64,000 bases of DNA from Cellulomonas flavigena DSM 20109 (GCF_000092865.1 NC_014151.1:2294001-2358000), one strand, 5' to 3'. Counted from the stretch's first letter, positions 43,291 to 52,921 are shown. Notes: generated by a model not told the origin, from the letters alone. Program-made: numbers and translations.

Positions 43291-44345
43291 CACCACACCT
43301 CCGCCGTCCGCACCGTCTCCCCGGCCAGCGCCCGCGCGACGCGGGCGGGCAGGGTCGGGCCCTCGTAGATGAACGCCGTGTACGCCTGCACCAGCGTCGC
43401 CCCGACCGCGAGGTACTCGCGGGCGTCGGCCGGCCCCGCGATCCCCCCGACGCCGATGATCACCGCGTCGGGCCCGAGCCGCGTGCGCAGACGCGCCACG
43501 ACGTCCAGGCCGCGCGCGAGCACCGGTGGTCCGGACAGGCCCCCCGGGCCCAGGTCGTGGGCGATCGTCGTGTTCACGGCCACGACACCGTCGAGCCCGA
43601 GCTCGGCGACGAGGTCCGCGACGGCGTCGACGTCGTCGTCCGACAGGTCGGGGGCGATCTTCACCAGCACCGGGACGACCGGACGTCCGGCACGCGTCGT
43701 GGCCGCGTCGGCGGCCGCGCGCGTGGCCGTGAGCACCGGCCGCAGCGCGTCGACGGCCTGCAGGTCGCGCAGACCTGGCGTGTTGGGCGAGGAGACGTTG
43801 ACGACGAGGTAGTCGGCGTACGGTGCGAGCCGGCCGGCGCTCGTCGCGTAGTCGGCGGGCGCTTCCTCCGCGGGCGTCACCTTGGTCTTGCCGATGTTGA
43901 CGCCCACGACGAGGGACCGGCCGTGAGGCGTCGCGCGCAGACGGCGCAGCCGCTCGGCGACGGCCGCGGAGCCCTCGTTGTTGAAACCCATGCGGTTGCG
44001 CAGCGCGCGGTCCTCGAGCACCCGCCACAGGCGCGGCTTCTCGTTGCCGGGCTGTGGGTGCGCGGTGACCGTGCCGACCTCGACGAACGCGAAGCCGAGC
44101 ATCGCCAGCCCCTCGACCGCGCGCGCGTCCTTGTCGAAGCCGGCCGCGAGACCGAACCGGCCGGGGAACGTGCGGCCCCAGACCCGCACCCGACCGGCGT
44201 CGCCGCGCGGCACGCGCAGGACGCGCGCGACGACGGTGCGCAGGACGGGCACGCGGCCCACGGCACCGATCAGCGCGAACGCGACCTCGTGCGCCCGCTC
44301 GGGGTCCATGCGACGGAACACCAGGTCGAACAGCAGCCGGTACAC
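43290..44345 (-). CDS. pyrD: Dihydroorotate dehydrogenase (quinone), class 2
   Basis: The 351-residue membrane-associated flavoenzyme oxidises dihydroorotate to orotate and passes electrons to quinone. It has the N-terminal membrane-binding helices (YRLLFDLVFRRMDPERAHEVAF), LAAGFDKDA, EVGTVTAHPQPGNEKPRLWR, NRMGFNNEG, VNVSSPNTPGLR with the catalytic Ser, VNTT and VGGIAG. The start is GTG 44345, because TAGGGT (44353-44358, minus) ends 7 bases before it; that hexamer overlaps the stop codon of the gene upstream. The upstream in-frame GTG at 44354 is less likely. Confidence 0.95.
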   Translation of the reverse strand: MYRLLFDLVFRRMDPERAHEVAFALIGAVGRVPVLRTVVARVLRVPRGDAGRVRVWGRTFPGRFGLAAGFDKDARAVEGLAMLGFAFVEVGTVTAHPQPGNEKPRLWRVLEDRALRNRMGFNNEGSAAVAERLRRLRATPHGRSLVVGVNIGKTKVTPAEEAPADYATSAGRLAPYADYLVVNVSSPNTPGLRDLQAVDALRPVLTATRAAADAATTRAGRPVVPVLVKIAPDLSDDDVDAVADLVAELGLDGVVAVNTTIAHDLGPGGLSGPPVLARGLDVVARLRTRLGPDAVIIGVGGIAGPADAREYLAVGATLVQAYTAFIYEGPTLPARVARALAGETVRTAEVW

Positions 44346-44350
44346 GGCGC

Positions 44351-44791
44351 TCACCCTACGGCCGGCGACGTCGGCGACGCGGGCGTGTCCACGTCCGTCC
44401 GTGACGTGCGCCGCAGCCACCACAGGCCGACGAACGGCAGCACGAGCGGGACGCACCCGTACCCGGCGCCGAAGCGGGACCACACCGTCTCGTCGGGGAA
44501 GTCCCCGACGTCGACGACGGACAGCGTCCCCACGACCAGGACGCCGACGAGCTCGAACGCGACGGCCGGCCACGCGGCACGGCGCAGGTCACGCGCGAGC
44601 GCCAGCGTCGCCACCGCGTAGACGATCCCGGCCAGGAGCGACAGGAGGTACGCGAGCGGCGCCTCCGCGAGCCGGGTGCCGACCTGGTAGGCACCGCGTG
44701 CGGTCGCCGCGATCGCGAGCACGCCGTAGACCGCGACGAGGAGGCGGCCCGGGCCGGTGCCGGTGGGGCGCGCGCCGCCACGGGTCGTCAC
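44351..44791 (-). CDS. Conserved actinobacterial membrane protein upstream of pyrD
   Basis: The 146-residue protein has four membrane helices (LLVAVYGVLAIAATARGAYQV, LLSLLAGIVYAVATLALA, AVAFELVGVLVVGTLSVV, VPLVLPFVGLWWL) and a conserved VWSRFGAGYG segment before the last helix, followed by a short Thr/Ser tail. I have seen this pattern in actinobacterial proteins of unknown function but can give no name. Its GTG overlaps the stop of the preceding gene by 4 bases (GTGA), so the pair is coupled. Confidence 0.78.
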   Translation of the reverse strand: MTTRGGARPTGTGPGRLLVAVYGVLAIAATARGAYQVGTRLAEAPLAYLLSLLAGIVYAVATLALARDLRRAAWPAVAFELVGVLVVGTLSVVDVGDFPDETVWSRFGAGYGCVPLVLPFVGLWWLRRTSRTDVDTPASPTSPAVG

Positions 44792-45156
44792 GCGGCCCCC
44801 CCGAGCACCTGCAGGACCCGCAGCTCGAGGAACCCGACGGTCAGCGCCGCCACGACGAGGACGACGGAGCTCCAGCGCGTGCGCTCGGCGAAGGCCCACG
44901 CGGCTGCCACCGGCAGCAGCACGAGCTGGGTGACGACGTACCCCCACAGCAGCAGACCGTCGACCTCGAGGCCGCCCGTCACCTGCACGACGCCCAGGAC
45001 GACGGCCTGCAGGAGCAGCACGACCTCGACGACCGCACCCCCCCAGAGCTGCCGCAGGACCACGGCCCGGTCCCGGGCGACGAACCACCCGGCCCACGCG
45101 GCCAGGGCGAGGCACAGCACGCCGACGAGCACGGCGAGGAGGAACAGGATCGACAC
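44788..45156 (-). CDS. Small membrane protein, first gene of the pair before pyrD
   Basis: The 122-residue protein has about four helices (ILFLLAVLVGVLCLALAAWAG, VVEVVLLLQAVVLGVVQVTGG, LLLWGYVVTQLVLLPVAAAWAF, SVVLVVAALTVGFLELRVLQ). No family is recognised. GTG start with TAGGTT (45165-45170, minus) ending 8 bases before, so leaderless. It is divergent from pepA with an 85-base gap that carries both promoters. Function may concern the membrane step shared with pyrD, but that is only context. Confidence 0.72.
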   Translation of the reverse strand: MSILFLLAVLVGVLCLALAAWAGWFVARDRAVVLRQLWGGAVVEVVLLLQAVVLGVVQVTGGLEVDGLLLWGYVVTQLVLLPVAAAWAFAERTRWSSVVLVVAALTVGFLELRVLQVLGGAA

Positions 45157-45241
45157 GGTCCGACAACCTACCGTCGCGCGGGGCGAGCGGACGGTCGCGC
45201 GGGTCCCGCGCTGCGGGGGGCACGTGGTTACGATCGGGGAC

Positions 45242-46723
45242 GTGATCTCGCTGACCTCCACGGACCCCACCCAGCTCGACGTCGACGCGGTCGTCGTCGG
45301 ACTCCACGCCCAGGGGACCTCCGTGGTCCCGGTCGGGGCGGACTGGCTCCCGGCCGAGCTGGCCCGGCAGATCACGCAGGACGGCACGCGCCTGGGCATC
45401 ACGGGCGCCGTCGACGAGGTCCGGCGCCTGCCCGGCACCGGCCTGCGCGCGGCGACGCTCGTCGTCACCGGCCTCGGCGACGTGCCCGTCGACACCGCGA
45501 CGCCCGCCGGCGCGGAGCTGCTGCGCCGAGCCGCGGGTGCCGCGACGCGCGAGCTCTCCGGCCTGGCGTCGGTCGCGCTCGCACTGCCGGCAGGCGACGT
45601 GGCGTCCGTCGCAGCGGTCGCCGAGGGCGCGCTGCTGGGCGCGTACACCTATGACCGGTACCACGCGCACGACGCCGCGGTGGGCCGTGTCGAGGTCGTC
45701 ACGCCGCTGCCGCGCGACAAGGCCGCCACGGCGGCGCTCGAGCGCGCCGAGGTGCTCGCCGCCGCGGTCCACAGCACGCGCGACCTCGTCAACACCGCAC
45801 CCAACGACCTGTACCCCGCGGCGTTCGCCGACGCGGCCAAGGCAGCGGTGAAGGCGTCCGGCGCGAAGTCCCTCAAGGTGACCGTGCTCGACGAGAAGGC
45901 CCTGGCCGCCGGCGGGTACGGCGGCCTGGTGGGCGTCGGGCAGGGCTCGGCCCGCCCGCCGCGGCTCGTCAAGGTCGCGTACTCCCCCGCCAAGGCGTCG
46001 GGCCACGTCGCCCTCGTCGGCAAGGGCATCACGTTCGACTCCGGCGGCATCTCGATCAAGCCGGCGGCCGGCATGGAGGCGATGAAGTCCGACATGGCGG
46101 GCGCCGCGGCCGTGCTGCACGTCGTGGTCGCCGCCGCGCGGCTCGGGCTGCCCGTCGCCGTGACCGGCTGGCTGTGCCTGGCGGAGAACATGCCGTCGGG
46201 CACCGCGCAGCGCCCGTCCGACGTCCTGACGATCCGGGGCGGGAAGACCGTCGAGGTCCTCAACACCGACGCGGAGGGCCGCCTGGTGATGGCCGACGGT
46301 CTCGTCGCAGCCGTCGAGGAGAAGCCCGACCTCGTCGTCGACATCGCGACGCTCACCGGCGCGGAGGTCGTCGCCCTCGGGCACCGCGTCTCGGCCGTCA
46401 TGGGCACCGACCAGGCCCGCGCGGAGGTCGTCGACGCCGCCCACGACGCGGGCGAGCAGTTCTGGCCCATGCCGCTGCCGGCGGACCTCAAGGCGGGGCT
46501 GAAGTCGAAGGTCGCCGACCTCGCCAACATCGGCGACCGGTTCGGCGGCATGCTCACCGCCGGGATCTTCCTGCAGGAGTTCGTCGGCGCGACGCCCTGG
46601 GCGCACCTCGACGTGGCCGGTCCCGCGTTCAACGAGCGGACCGCGTTCGGCTACACCCCCGTGGGCGGCACCGGCGTCGGCGTGCGCACCCTGCTGCGCC
46701 TGCTGGAGCAGCGCGCCTCCTGA
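45242..46723 (+). CDS. pepA: Leucyl aminopeptidase (M17)
   Basis: The 493-residue dizinc peptidase removes N-terminal residues. The C-terminal catalytic half has VGKGITFDSGGISIKP (Lys and Asp ligands), MKSDMAGAAAVL, and the signature NTDAEGRLVMADGL with Asp and Glu ligands; the N-terminal macro-like domain is also present. TACGAT (45229-45234) ends 7 bases before the GTG, so it is leaderless. Rv2213 (pepB) holds the same position in M. tuberculosis. Confidence 0.95.
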   Translation: MISLTSTDPTQLDVDAVVVGLHAQGTSVVPVGADWLPAELARQITQDGTRLGITGAVDEVRRLPGTGLRAATLVVTGLGDVPVDTATPAGAELLRRAAGAATRELSGLASVALALPAGDVASVAAVAEGALLGAYTYDRYHAHDAAVGRVEVVTPLPRDKAATAALERAEVLAAAVHSTRDLVNTAPNDLYPAAFADAAKAAVKASGAKSLKVTVLDEKALAAGGYGGLVGVGQGSARPPRLVKVAYSPAKASGHVALVGKGITFDSGGISIKPAAGMEAMKSDMAGAAAVLHVVVAAARLGLPVAVTGWLCLAENMPSGTAQRPSDVLTIRGGKTVEVLNTDAEGRLVMADGLVAAVEEKPDLVVDIATLTGAEVVALGHRVSAVMGTDQARAEVVDAAHDAGEQFWPMPLPADLKAGLKSKVADLANIGDRFGGMLTAGIFLQEFVGATPWAHLDVAGPAFNERTAFGYTPVGGTGVGVRTLLRLLEQRAS

Positions 46724-46775
46724 CGCCCGGGCGCAGGCCGACGCCCGGTCGGGCAGTGCGCGGCGGCACGCCGGC

Positions 46776-47135
46776 TCAGGCGCGCTCGGCCGCCCGGCGC
46801 TGACGCTCGATGCGCTGGCGCGCGTTCCAGTCGCGCACGCGCTGGGGGTAGCCCGTGCGCTGCACGTCGTACACGGGGATCTGCAGGTCGCGCGCGAGCG
46901 CCGCGGCCGCACGCTCGTCCGGCACCTTGCGGCGCGTCCACTCGCCGTCGGTGGCCACGAGCATGAGGGTCGTGGGGGTGACGTTGGTCCGCGGCTCGAC
47001 GTAGGCCTCGACGCCGACGCGCGTCGCCACGAACTCGCGCAGGTACGCCAGTGTCTCGGCGCGTGCCTCACGGCCCGTGGGCGCGTCGGCGGGCGTCGCC
47101 GCGGCGCCGCGTCGCCGGCGCGAGAACAGTCCCAT
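46776..47135 (-). CDS. Small basic conserved protein, function unknown
   Basis: The 119-residue protein begins MGLFSRRRRGAAATP and then has a compact domain (AETLAYLREFVATRVGVEAYVEPRTNVT, LMLVATDGEWTRRKVPDER, ALARDLQIPVYDVQRTGYPQRVRDWNAR). It resembles oxidoreductase-neighbour proteins of actinobacteria that I cannot name. The ATG has no ribosome site, and TAGAGT (47144-47149, minus) ends 8 bases before it, again the leaderless arrangement. It converges with pepA. Confidence 0.72.
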   Translation of the reverse strand: MGLFSRRRRGAAATPADAPTGREARAETLAYLREFVATRVGVEAYVEPRTNVTPTTLMLVATDGEWTRRKVPDERAAAALARDLQIPVYDVQRTGYPQRVRDWNARQRIERQRRAAERA

Positions 47136-47211
47136 GCGCGGGAACTCTACCGACGGTCCCTGGACGTCGCCTGGACGCAGTCGGTGCCCACCCCGTCGCC
47201 GTCCCGCCCGC

Positions 47212-47235
47212 GTCATGGGACGAATGTCATGGGAC
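47212..47235 (+). repeat. 10-bp direct repeat upstream of lpdA
   Basis: GTCATGGGAC occurs at 47212-47221 and 47226-47235, 14 bases apart, about 50 bases before a weak -10 (CAAGAT at 47286-47291). Possible regulator site. Confidence 0.6.
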
Positions 47236-47331
47236 TCACACCGGTCCAGGGTGCGGGCCGGTTCGTCGCGGCGGGGGTGGGATGACAAGATGGGCGGGCA
47301 GCAGACCCCACACCCTGCGAGGAGTGCGCAC

Positions 47332-48714
47332 GTGGCCGACAACGGCACCGCTTTCGACATCGTCGTCCTGGGCGGAGGCAGTGGCGGCTACGCCGCCGCG
47401 CTGCGCGCCGCCGAGCTGGGCAAGACCGTCGCGCTGGTCGAGGCCGACAAGGTGGGAGGGACGTGCCTGCACCGCGGATGCATCCCCACCAAGGCCCTCC
47501 TGCACGCGGCGGAGCTCGCCGACAACGCCCGTGAGGGTGCGCACGTCGGGGTGCACACGCACCTCGAGCGCATCGACATGGGCGGTGTGAACCAGTACAA
47601 GGACAACGTCATCGGCCGCCTGTACAAGGGTCTGCAGGGGCTCATCAAGTCCCGCAAGATCGAGGTCGTCGAGGGGTACGGCAAGCTCACCGGCCCGAAC
47701 ACCGTGCAGGTCGGCGACCGCACGCTCACCGGTGAGCACGTCGTGCTCGGCACCGGCTCGTACGCCCGCTCGCTGCCCGGCCTGGACATCGGCGGGCGCG
47801 TCATGACGTCCGACCAGGCGCTCACGCTGGACTGGGTGCCGCGCTCGGCGATCGTCCTCGGCGGCGGCGTCATCGGCTCGGAGTTCGCGAGCGTCTGGAA
47901 GTCCTTCGGCGCCGACGTCACGATCATCGAGGCGCTCCCCCACCTGGTCCCCAACGAGGACGAGGCGATCTCGAAGGCGTTCGAACGCGCGTTCCGCAAG
48001 CGCGGCATCAAGTTCAACCTCGGCGTCCGGTTCTCGGGCGTCACGCAGGACGACAACGGCGTGCACGTCTCCCTCGAGGACGGCACGACGTTCGACGCGG
48101 ACGTCCTGCTCGTCGCGGTGGGCCGCGGCCCGTCGACCTCCGGCCTCGGCTACGAGGAGCAGGGCATCACGCTCGACCGCGGCTTCGTCATCACCGACGA
48201 GCGCCTGCACACGGGCGTGGCCAACATCTACGCGGTCGGCGACATCGTCCCCGGGCTGCAGCTCGCGCACCGCGGCTTCCAGCAGGGCATCTTCGTCGCC
48301 GAGCAGATCGCGGGCCTCAACCCGCCGCTCATCGAGGAGTCCGGCATCCCCCGCGTCACCTACTCCGACCCGGAGGTCGGGTCCGTCGGCGTGACCGAGA
48401 AGCGCGCCAAGGAGCTGTACGGCGACGACCAGGTCGAGGTGCTCGAGTACAACCTGGGCGGCAACGGCAAGAGCCAGATCCTGTCGACCCAGGGCTTCAT
48501 CAAGCTCGTCCGCAAGAAGGACGGCCCGGTCGTCGGCGTGCACATGATCGGTGCGCGGGTCGGCGAGCTCATCGGCGAGGGCCAGCTCATCGTCAACTGG
48601 GAGGCCTACCCGGAGGACGTCGCGCAGCTGGTGCACGCGCACCCGACGCAGAACGAGGCTCTCGGCGAGGCGTTCCTCGCGCTCGCCGGCAAGCCGCTGC
48701 ACGCCCACAACTGA
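47332..48714 (+). CDS. lpdA: Dihydrolipoyl dehydrogenase (E3)
   Basis: The 460-residue flavoprotein reoxidises the lipoyl groups of 2-oxoacid dehydrogenases. It has the FAD motif [16 protein letters not shown], the redox disulfide [13 protein letters not shown], the NAD motif [20 protein letters not shown] and the C-terminal His-Glu pair in [12 protein letters not shown] start after GAGGAG (7 bases). The E2 gene follows 29 bases later, so E3 and E2 form an operon; lipB and lipA, which make the lipoyl cofactor, are 8 kb downstream. The upstream gap carries a 10-bp direct repeat (47212-47235). Confidence 0.96.
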   Translation: MADNGTAFDIVVLGGGSGGYAAALRAAELGKTVALVEADKVGGTCLHRGCIPTKALLHAAELADNAREGAHVGVHTHLERIDMGGVNQYKDNVIGRLYKGLQGLIKSRKIEVVEGYGKLTGPNTVQVGDRTLTGEHVVLGTGSYARSLPGLDIGGRVMTSDQALTLDWVPRSAIVLGGGVIGSEFASVWKSFGADVTIIEALPHLVPNEDEAISKAFERAFRKRGIKFNLGVRFSGVTQDDNGVHVSLEDGTTFDADVLLVAVGRGPSTSGLGYEEQGITLDRGFVITDERLHTGVANIYAVGDIVPGLQLAHRGFQQGIFVAEQIAGLNPPLIEESGIPRVTYSDPEVGSVGVTEKRAKELYGDDQVEVLEYNLGGNGKSQILSTQGFIKLVRKKDGPVVGVHMIGARVGELIGEGQLIVNWEAYPEDVAQLVHAHPTQNEALGEAFLALAGKPLHAHN

Positions 48715-48743
48715 CCCCAGGATCGAAGGAGACACGAGCGGTC

Positions 48744-50555
48744 ATGTCCCAGAACGTGCAGCTTCCCGCGCTCGGCGAGTCCGTCACCGAGGGCACCGTC
48801 ACCCGCTGGCTCAAGAACGTCGGTGACACCGTCGAGGTCGACGAGCCCCTGCTCGAGATCTCGACCGACAAGGTCGACACCGAGATCCCCTCGCCGGTGG
48901 CCGGCGTGCTCGAGCAGATCCTCGTCCAGGAGGACGAGACGGTCGAGGTCGGCGCCACGCTCGCCGTCATCGGCTCGGGCGAGGGCGGCGGTGACGCCGG
49001 CTCGGGCGAGCAGCAGGCACCCGCCGAGGAGCCCGTCGCCGAGCAGGCACCCGCCGAGGAGCCCGCGGCGGAGCAGTCCGCGCAGCAGCCCGTCGAGGAG
49101 CACGAGGACGCCCCGGGACCCGCGCCGTCCACAGGTGGCGGTGGCAGTGGCCAGGAGGTCACTCTCCCGGCGCTCGGCGAGTCCGTCACCGAGGGCACGG
49201 TCACGCGCTGGCTCAAGGCCGTGGGCGACGAGGTCGCGGTCGACGAGCCGCTGCTGGAGATCTCCACCGACAAGGTGGACACGGAGATCCCGTCGCCCGT
49301 CGCGGGCACGCTGCAGGAGATCCGCGTCCAGGAGGACGAGACCGTCGAGGTCGGCGCCGTGCTGGCCGTCGTCGGATCGGGCGACGCGGCTCCCGCCGCC
49401 GAGCAGCCCGCCGCACCGCAGCAGCCCGAGGAGCAGGCGAGCGAGCCCGCCGCCGAGACCCCGCAGGGCGCGGCGCAGGAGCCCGCCGGCTACGAGGCGC
49501 CCGCGCCCGAGGCCGAGGCGGCGCCCGCCGCCGAGCAGCAGGCTCCCGCCGCGCAGGAGGCCGCCGCCGCGCAGCCGACCGCCACGCAGACGCCGGCACC
49601 GTCCGCGCCCGCGCCGTCCGCCGGTGGCTCGTACCTCACGCCGCTCGTGCGCAAGCTCGCGGCCGAGAAGGGCGTCGACGTGTCGACCCTCACGGGCTCG
49701 GGCGTCGGTGGGCGCATCCGCAAGGAGGACGTGCTCGAGGCCGCGGCCAAGGCCGAGGAGGCCCGCAAGGCCGCCGCGGCGCCGGCCGCCCCGGCCGCGG
49801 CTCCCGCGAAGGCCGCCGCCCCGGCGCCGGTCTCGCCGCTGCGCGGCACGACCGAGAAGGCCAGCCGACTGCGGCAGATCATCGCCGAGCGCATGGTCGA
49901 GGCGCTGCACACGCAGGCGCAGCTCACCACGGTGGTCGAGGTCGACGTCACGAGGATCGCCAAGCTGCGTGCCCGCGCCAAGGCGGACTTCGCGGCACGC
50001 GAGGGCGTCAACCTCACGTACCTGCCGTTCTTCGTCCAGGCCGCGATCGAGGGGCTCAAGACCTACCCGAAGATCAACGGCGTGCTCGAGGGCACCCAGA
50101 TCACGTACCACGGGCAGGAGAACGTGGCGATCGCGGTCGACACCGAGCGCGGCCTGCTGACGCCGGTCATCCGCGACGCCGGCGACCTCAACCTCGCGGG
50201 CATCGCGCGCAAGATCGCCGACCTCGCCTCGCGCACGCGTGCCAACAAGGTGACGCCGGACGAGCTGTCGGGCGCCACGTTCACCGTGACGAACACCGGC
50301 TCGGGCGGCGCGATCATCGACACCCCGATCGTGCCTGGTGGCACGTCGGCGATCCTCGGCACCGGGGCGATCGTCAAGCGCCCGGTCGTCGTCAAGGGGC
50401 CCGACGGCGACGAGGTCATCGCCATCCGGTCGATGTGCTACCTGTGCCTGTCGTACGACCACCGGCTCGTCGACGGCGCCGACGCGTCGCGCTACCTCAC
50501 CGCGGTCAAGAACCGCCTCGAGGAGGGCGCGTTCGAGGCCGAGCTCGGCCTCTGA
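48744..50555 (+). CDS. sucB: 2-oxoacid dehydrogenase E2 acyltransferase with two lipoyl domains
   Basis: The 603-residue protein has two lipoyl domains (about 3-78 and 138-212, each with [14 protein letters not shown] and its lipoyl Lys), long Ala/Pro/Glu linkers, a peripheral subunit-binding domain ([20 protein letters not shown]), and the catalytic domain ending with [12 protein letters not shown] (His and Asp). In actinobacteria the protein so named usually serves the pyruvate dehydrogenase complex (DlaT/AceF), while 2-oxoglutarate dehydrogenase carries its own E2 domain, so the symbol is by convention. AAGGAG precedes the ATG. The two lipoyl-coding stretches are much alike at DNA level. 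Confidence 0.95.
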   Translation: MSQNVQLPALGESVTEGTVTRWLKNVGDTVEVDEPLLEISTDKVDTEIPSPVAGVLEQILVQEDETVEVGATLAVIGSGEGGGDAGSGEQQAPAEEPVAEQAPAEEPAAEQSAQQPVEEHEDAPGPAPSTGGGGSGQEVTLPALGESVTEGTVTRWLKAVGDEVAVDEPLLEISTDKVDTEIPSPVAGTLQEIRVQEDETVEVGAVLAVVGSGDAAPAAEQPAAPQQPEEQASEPAAETPQGAAQEPAGYEAPAPEAEAAPAAEQQAPAAQEAAAAQPTATQTPAPSAPAPSAGGSYLTPLVRKLAAEKGVDVSTLTGSGVGGRIRKEDVLEAAAKAEEARKAAAAPAAPAAAPAKAAAPAPVSPLRGTTEKASRLRQIIAERMVEALHTQAQLTTVVEVDVTRIAKLRARAKADFAAREGVNLTYLPFFVQAAIEGLKTYPKINGVLEGTQITYHGQENVAIAVDTERGLLTPVIRDAGDLNLAGIARKIADLASRTRANKVTPDELSGATFTVTNTGSGGAIIDTPIVPGGTSAILGTGAIVKRPVVVKGPDGDEVIAIRSMCYLCLSYDHRLVDGADASRYLTAVKNRLEEGAFEAELGL

Positions 50556-50570
50556 CGCACTGCCGTCCCG

Positions 50571-50605
50571 CGGGGTCACCCACCGACGAGGTGGGCGGCC
50601 CCGCG
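50571..50605 (+). terminator. lpdA-sucB terminator
   Basis: A 15-bp stem GCGGGGTCACCCACC/GGTGGGCGGCCCCGC with two imperfect pairs and loop GACGA, 15 bases after the stop. Confidence 0.7.
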
Positions 50606-50679
50606 GCCGTTCCGGGAGGCGCCGTGGCGCCGCCGCCGTCGGCGCGCCGGTGGACCCCGCCGTGGCTAGGGTGAGGCGC

Positions 50680-51591
50680 ATGCGCGTGCTCGTCGCCGGT
50701 GCGTCCGGCCTGATCGGGACGGCGCTCGTGCAGCACCTGCGCGAGTCCGGCCACGACGTCGTGCGGCTCGTGCGCCGCGCGCCTCGCTCAGCCGGCGAGG
50801 TCGAGTGGGACCCCGTGGCGGGCCGTCTCGACACCCGGGCGGTCGCGGCGAGCGACGCGGTCGTCGACCTCGCCGGGGTCCCCGTCGCGACACGACCGCT
50901 CACCGCGGCGCGCAAGCGCGAGGTCCTGGTCTCGCGCGTGCAGACGGCCGGTCTGCTCTCGCGGACGCTCGCGGACCTCGCCCCGCGCGACGACGCCCCG
51001 CGCGTGCTGCTCCAGGCGTCCGGCATCGGGGCGTACGGCGACCGCGGCGACACGCTGCTCGACGAGCACGAGCCGCTCGGGGACACGTTCTTCGCGGGCG
51101 TGGTCCATCGCTGGGAGGCCGCGACCGCGCCCGCCGAGGACGCAGGCGTGCGCGTCGTGCACCTGCGTACCGGCATCGTGCTCAGCGCGCACGGCGGGGC
51201 CGCCGCACCGCTGCTGCTGCCGCTGCGGCTCGGCGTGGCACCGCGGCTCGGGTCGGGCCGTCAGTACTGGAGCTGGATCAGCCTGCTCGACGAGGTCCGG
51301 GCGATCACGCACCTGCTGACGGCCGACGTGCACGGTCCCGCCAACCTCGTGGCACGTGCCGACCGGCACGGTGAGCTCGTGCAGGCGCTGCGCACGGCAT
51401 GGCACGCCCCCCTGACGGTCCCGGCGCCCGCACCGCTGCTGCGTGTGGCCCTGCGCGACTTCGCCTCCGAGGTGCTGGGCTCGGTCAACGCCGACCCGGC
51501 GGCGCTGCGCGCGTCGGGCTTCGTGCCGCGGCACGCCACGGTCACGGACGTGGCGCAGTGGCTGCGGGCGACGCGACGTCCGGCTCCCTGA
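50680..51591 (+). CDS. TIGR01777-family NAD-dependent epimerase-like protein
   Basis: The 303-residue SDR-type protein has the dinucleotide motif VAGASGLIGTALVQ, VDLAGVPVATRPLTAARKREVLVSRV, LLQASGIGAYGDRGD, and a C-terminal DUF1731-like part ending SGFVPRHATVTDVAQWL. Family members (YfcH, Rv2216) have no proven activity. Leaderless: TAGGGT (50667-50672), 7 bases, ATG. Its last 50 bases overlap the end of the convergent pseudokinase gene. Confidence 0.92.
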   Translation: MRVLVAGASGLIGTALVQHLRESGHDVVRLVRRAPRSAGEVEWDPVAGRLDTRAVAASDAVVDLAGVPVATRPLTAARKREVLVSRVQTAGLLSRTLADLAPRDDAPRVLLQASGIGAYGDRGDTLLDEHEPLGDTFFAGVVHRWEAATAPAEDAGVRVVHLRTGIVLSAHGGAAAPLLLPLRLGVAPRLGSGRQYWSWISLLDEVRAITHLLTADVHGPANLVARADRHGELVQALRTAWHAPLTVPAPAPLLRVALRDFASEVLGSVNADPAALRASGFVPRHATVTDVAQWLRATRRPAP

Positions 51592-52921
51592 CATCCTGGA
51601 CGCGCCATCCCTCGGGAGTCCACCGCAGCACGAGCTCGACCGTACGCGCCTCACCGGCCGGCACGTCCGTCCGCTCGCCCGACGACGCGACCCGTACGTG
51701 CGCGCTGGTCGTCGACGTCACCTCGACGCGCACGTCACCCTCGGGCGTCGTGCCGGTCGCCCTCACCGCGGACACCTCGGCGACGAGTCCCTCGCTGCGG
51801 GCTCCGGCCAGGCGCGCGACGAGGTCGGCGTCGGCGACGTGCGCGGGCGACCCGGGGACCTCGAGCCCCGCCACGCCGGCAGCGTCCGCCGCCGCGAGGG
51901 CGGCGGCCCGCAGCCGGGTCAGCGCAGCCGCGGCGGCCGCGGGGTCCCCCTGGTCGGTCAGCCGCGTCGCGTCGTCGGCCGCCGGCCCTGGGGTCGGCGA
52001 CGACGCCGTCGCGACGGCGGCCCGAGCCGGTCGGTCGGGCAGGGCCCGGACCAGCAGGGCACCGGCGACGACCGCGAGGACCACGGCGAGCCCCGCCGCC
52101 ACGGCGACCCACGGGCGGCGGCGGGGCGCGCGGCGCGGCACCACCGGCGCGGGTGCGGCAGGCCGCGGGAGCCCGCTGCGGCCGGTCCCCAGCGCGACGG
52201 CCGCCCCCGCCAGCTCGTCGGGCTCGGGCACCTGCACGGGCTCGGGAGTCGCCACCGCGAACACCGCGTCGACGACGTCCTGGGGCGTCGCGCGACCCCG
52301 CAGCAGCGCCTCGAGCGCGTCCCGCAGCCGCACGGCGTCCTCGAGACCCGCGGCGAGGTGGGCGTCGAGCGGGGGCATCAGCCCCAGCAGCGACGCGACC
52401 AACCGGTGCACGTCGCCCGTCGCCGTCCCCAGGCCGCGCAGCGAGCCGCGCAGGTCCACGAGCACCGGCACACCGCCCGGCCGCACGACCACGCGGTCGG
52501 CCCCGACGGCGCCGTGCGCGAGTCCCGTGGCGTGCAGGGCCGCGAGCGCCTGCGCGACCGGCACCGCGACGGTCACGACCTCGCCGTCGGCCAGCGGCGG
52601 ACGGGCCGCGCGGACGGCGGCGAGCGTGGGACCGGGCACGTGCTCGCACACCAGGGCCACGCGCCCGGCGTCCAGCGGCTCGACCGCGAGGACGCGCGCG
52701 AGGTGGGGGTGCTCCACCCCGGTGAGCAGACCGGCGCGTGTCGCGAGAGTCGCGTCGACGGGGACGTCGGCGACGAGCACCTCGAGCCACGGGCCGTCCT
52801 CCCCCTCGACGGGGCGGGCCAGCCACCACGAGCCGTCGGTGCCCACGGGGGAGGCCACGCGGGCACCGTGCGCGTGCAGGAGCCGGGTCACGTCGTCCGG
52901 TGGCGGGGCGGCGGTGTGCAC
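51542..52921 (-). CDS. Membrane-anchored kinase-fold protein without catalytic residues (pseudokinase)
   Basis: The 459-residue protein begins with a kinase-like domain: HPHLARVLAVEPLDAGRVALVCEHVPGPTL and VPVAQALAALHATGLAHGAVGADRVVV align to the helix C to catalytic-loop region, but HRD-x-K-x-x-N reads HGAVGADR (136-143) and DFG reads DLRG (156-159). No lysine is present, so the ATP-anchoring Lys is missing. A single membrane helix (WVAVAAGLAVVLAVVAGALLV) follows after a Pro/Arg linker, then an extracytoplasmic domain of about 170 residues with an NTF2-like or SnoaL-like look (RWTPEGWRVQDV). It resembles the pseudokinase class found with MviN/FhaA systems. TTGGAT (52928-52933, minus) ends 6 bases before GTG. 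Confidence 0.78.
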   Translation of the reverse strand: MHTAAPPPDDVTRLLHAHGARVASPVGTDGSWWLARPVEGEDGPWLEVLVADVPVDATLATRAGLLTGVEHPHLARVLAVEPLDAGRVALVCEHVPGPTLAAVRAARPPLADGEVVTVAVPVAQALAALHATGLAHGAVGADRVVVRPGGVPVLVDLRGSLRGLGTATGDVHRLVASLLGLMPPLDAHLAAGLEDAVRLRDALEALLRGRATPQDVVDAVFAVATPEPVQVPEPDELAGAAVALGTGRSGLPRPAAPAPVVPRRAPRRRPWVAVAAGLAVVLAVVAGALLVRALPDRPARAAVATASSPTPGPAADDATRLTDQGDPAAAAAALTRLRAAALAAADAAGVAGLEVPGSPAHVADADLVARLAGARSEGLVAEVSAVRATGTTPEGDVRVEVTSTTSAHVRVASSGERTDVPAGEARTVELVLRWTPEGWRVQDVREPDVASPAATAPRP

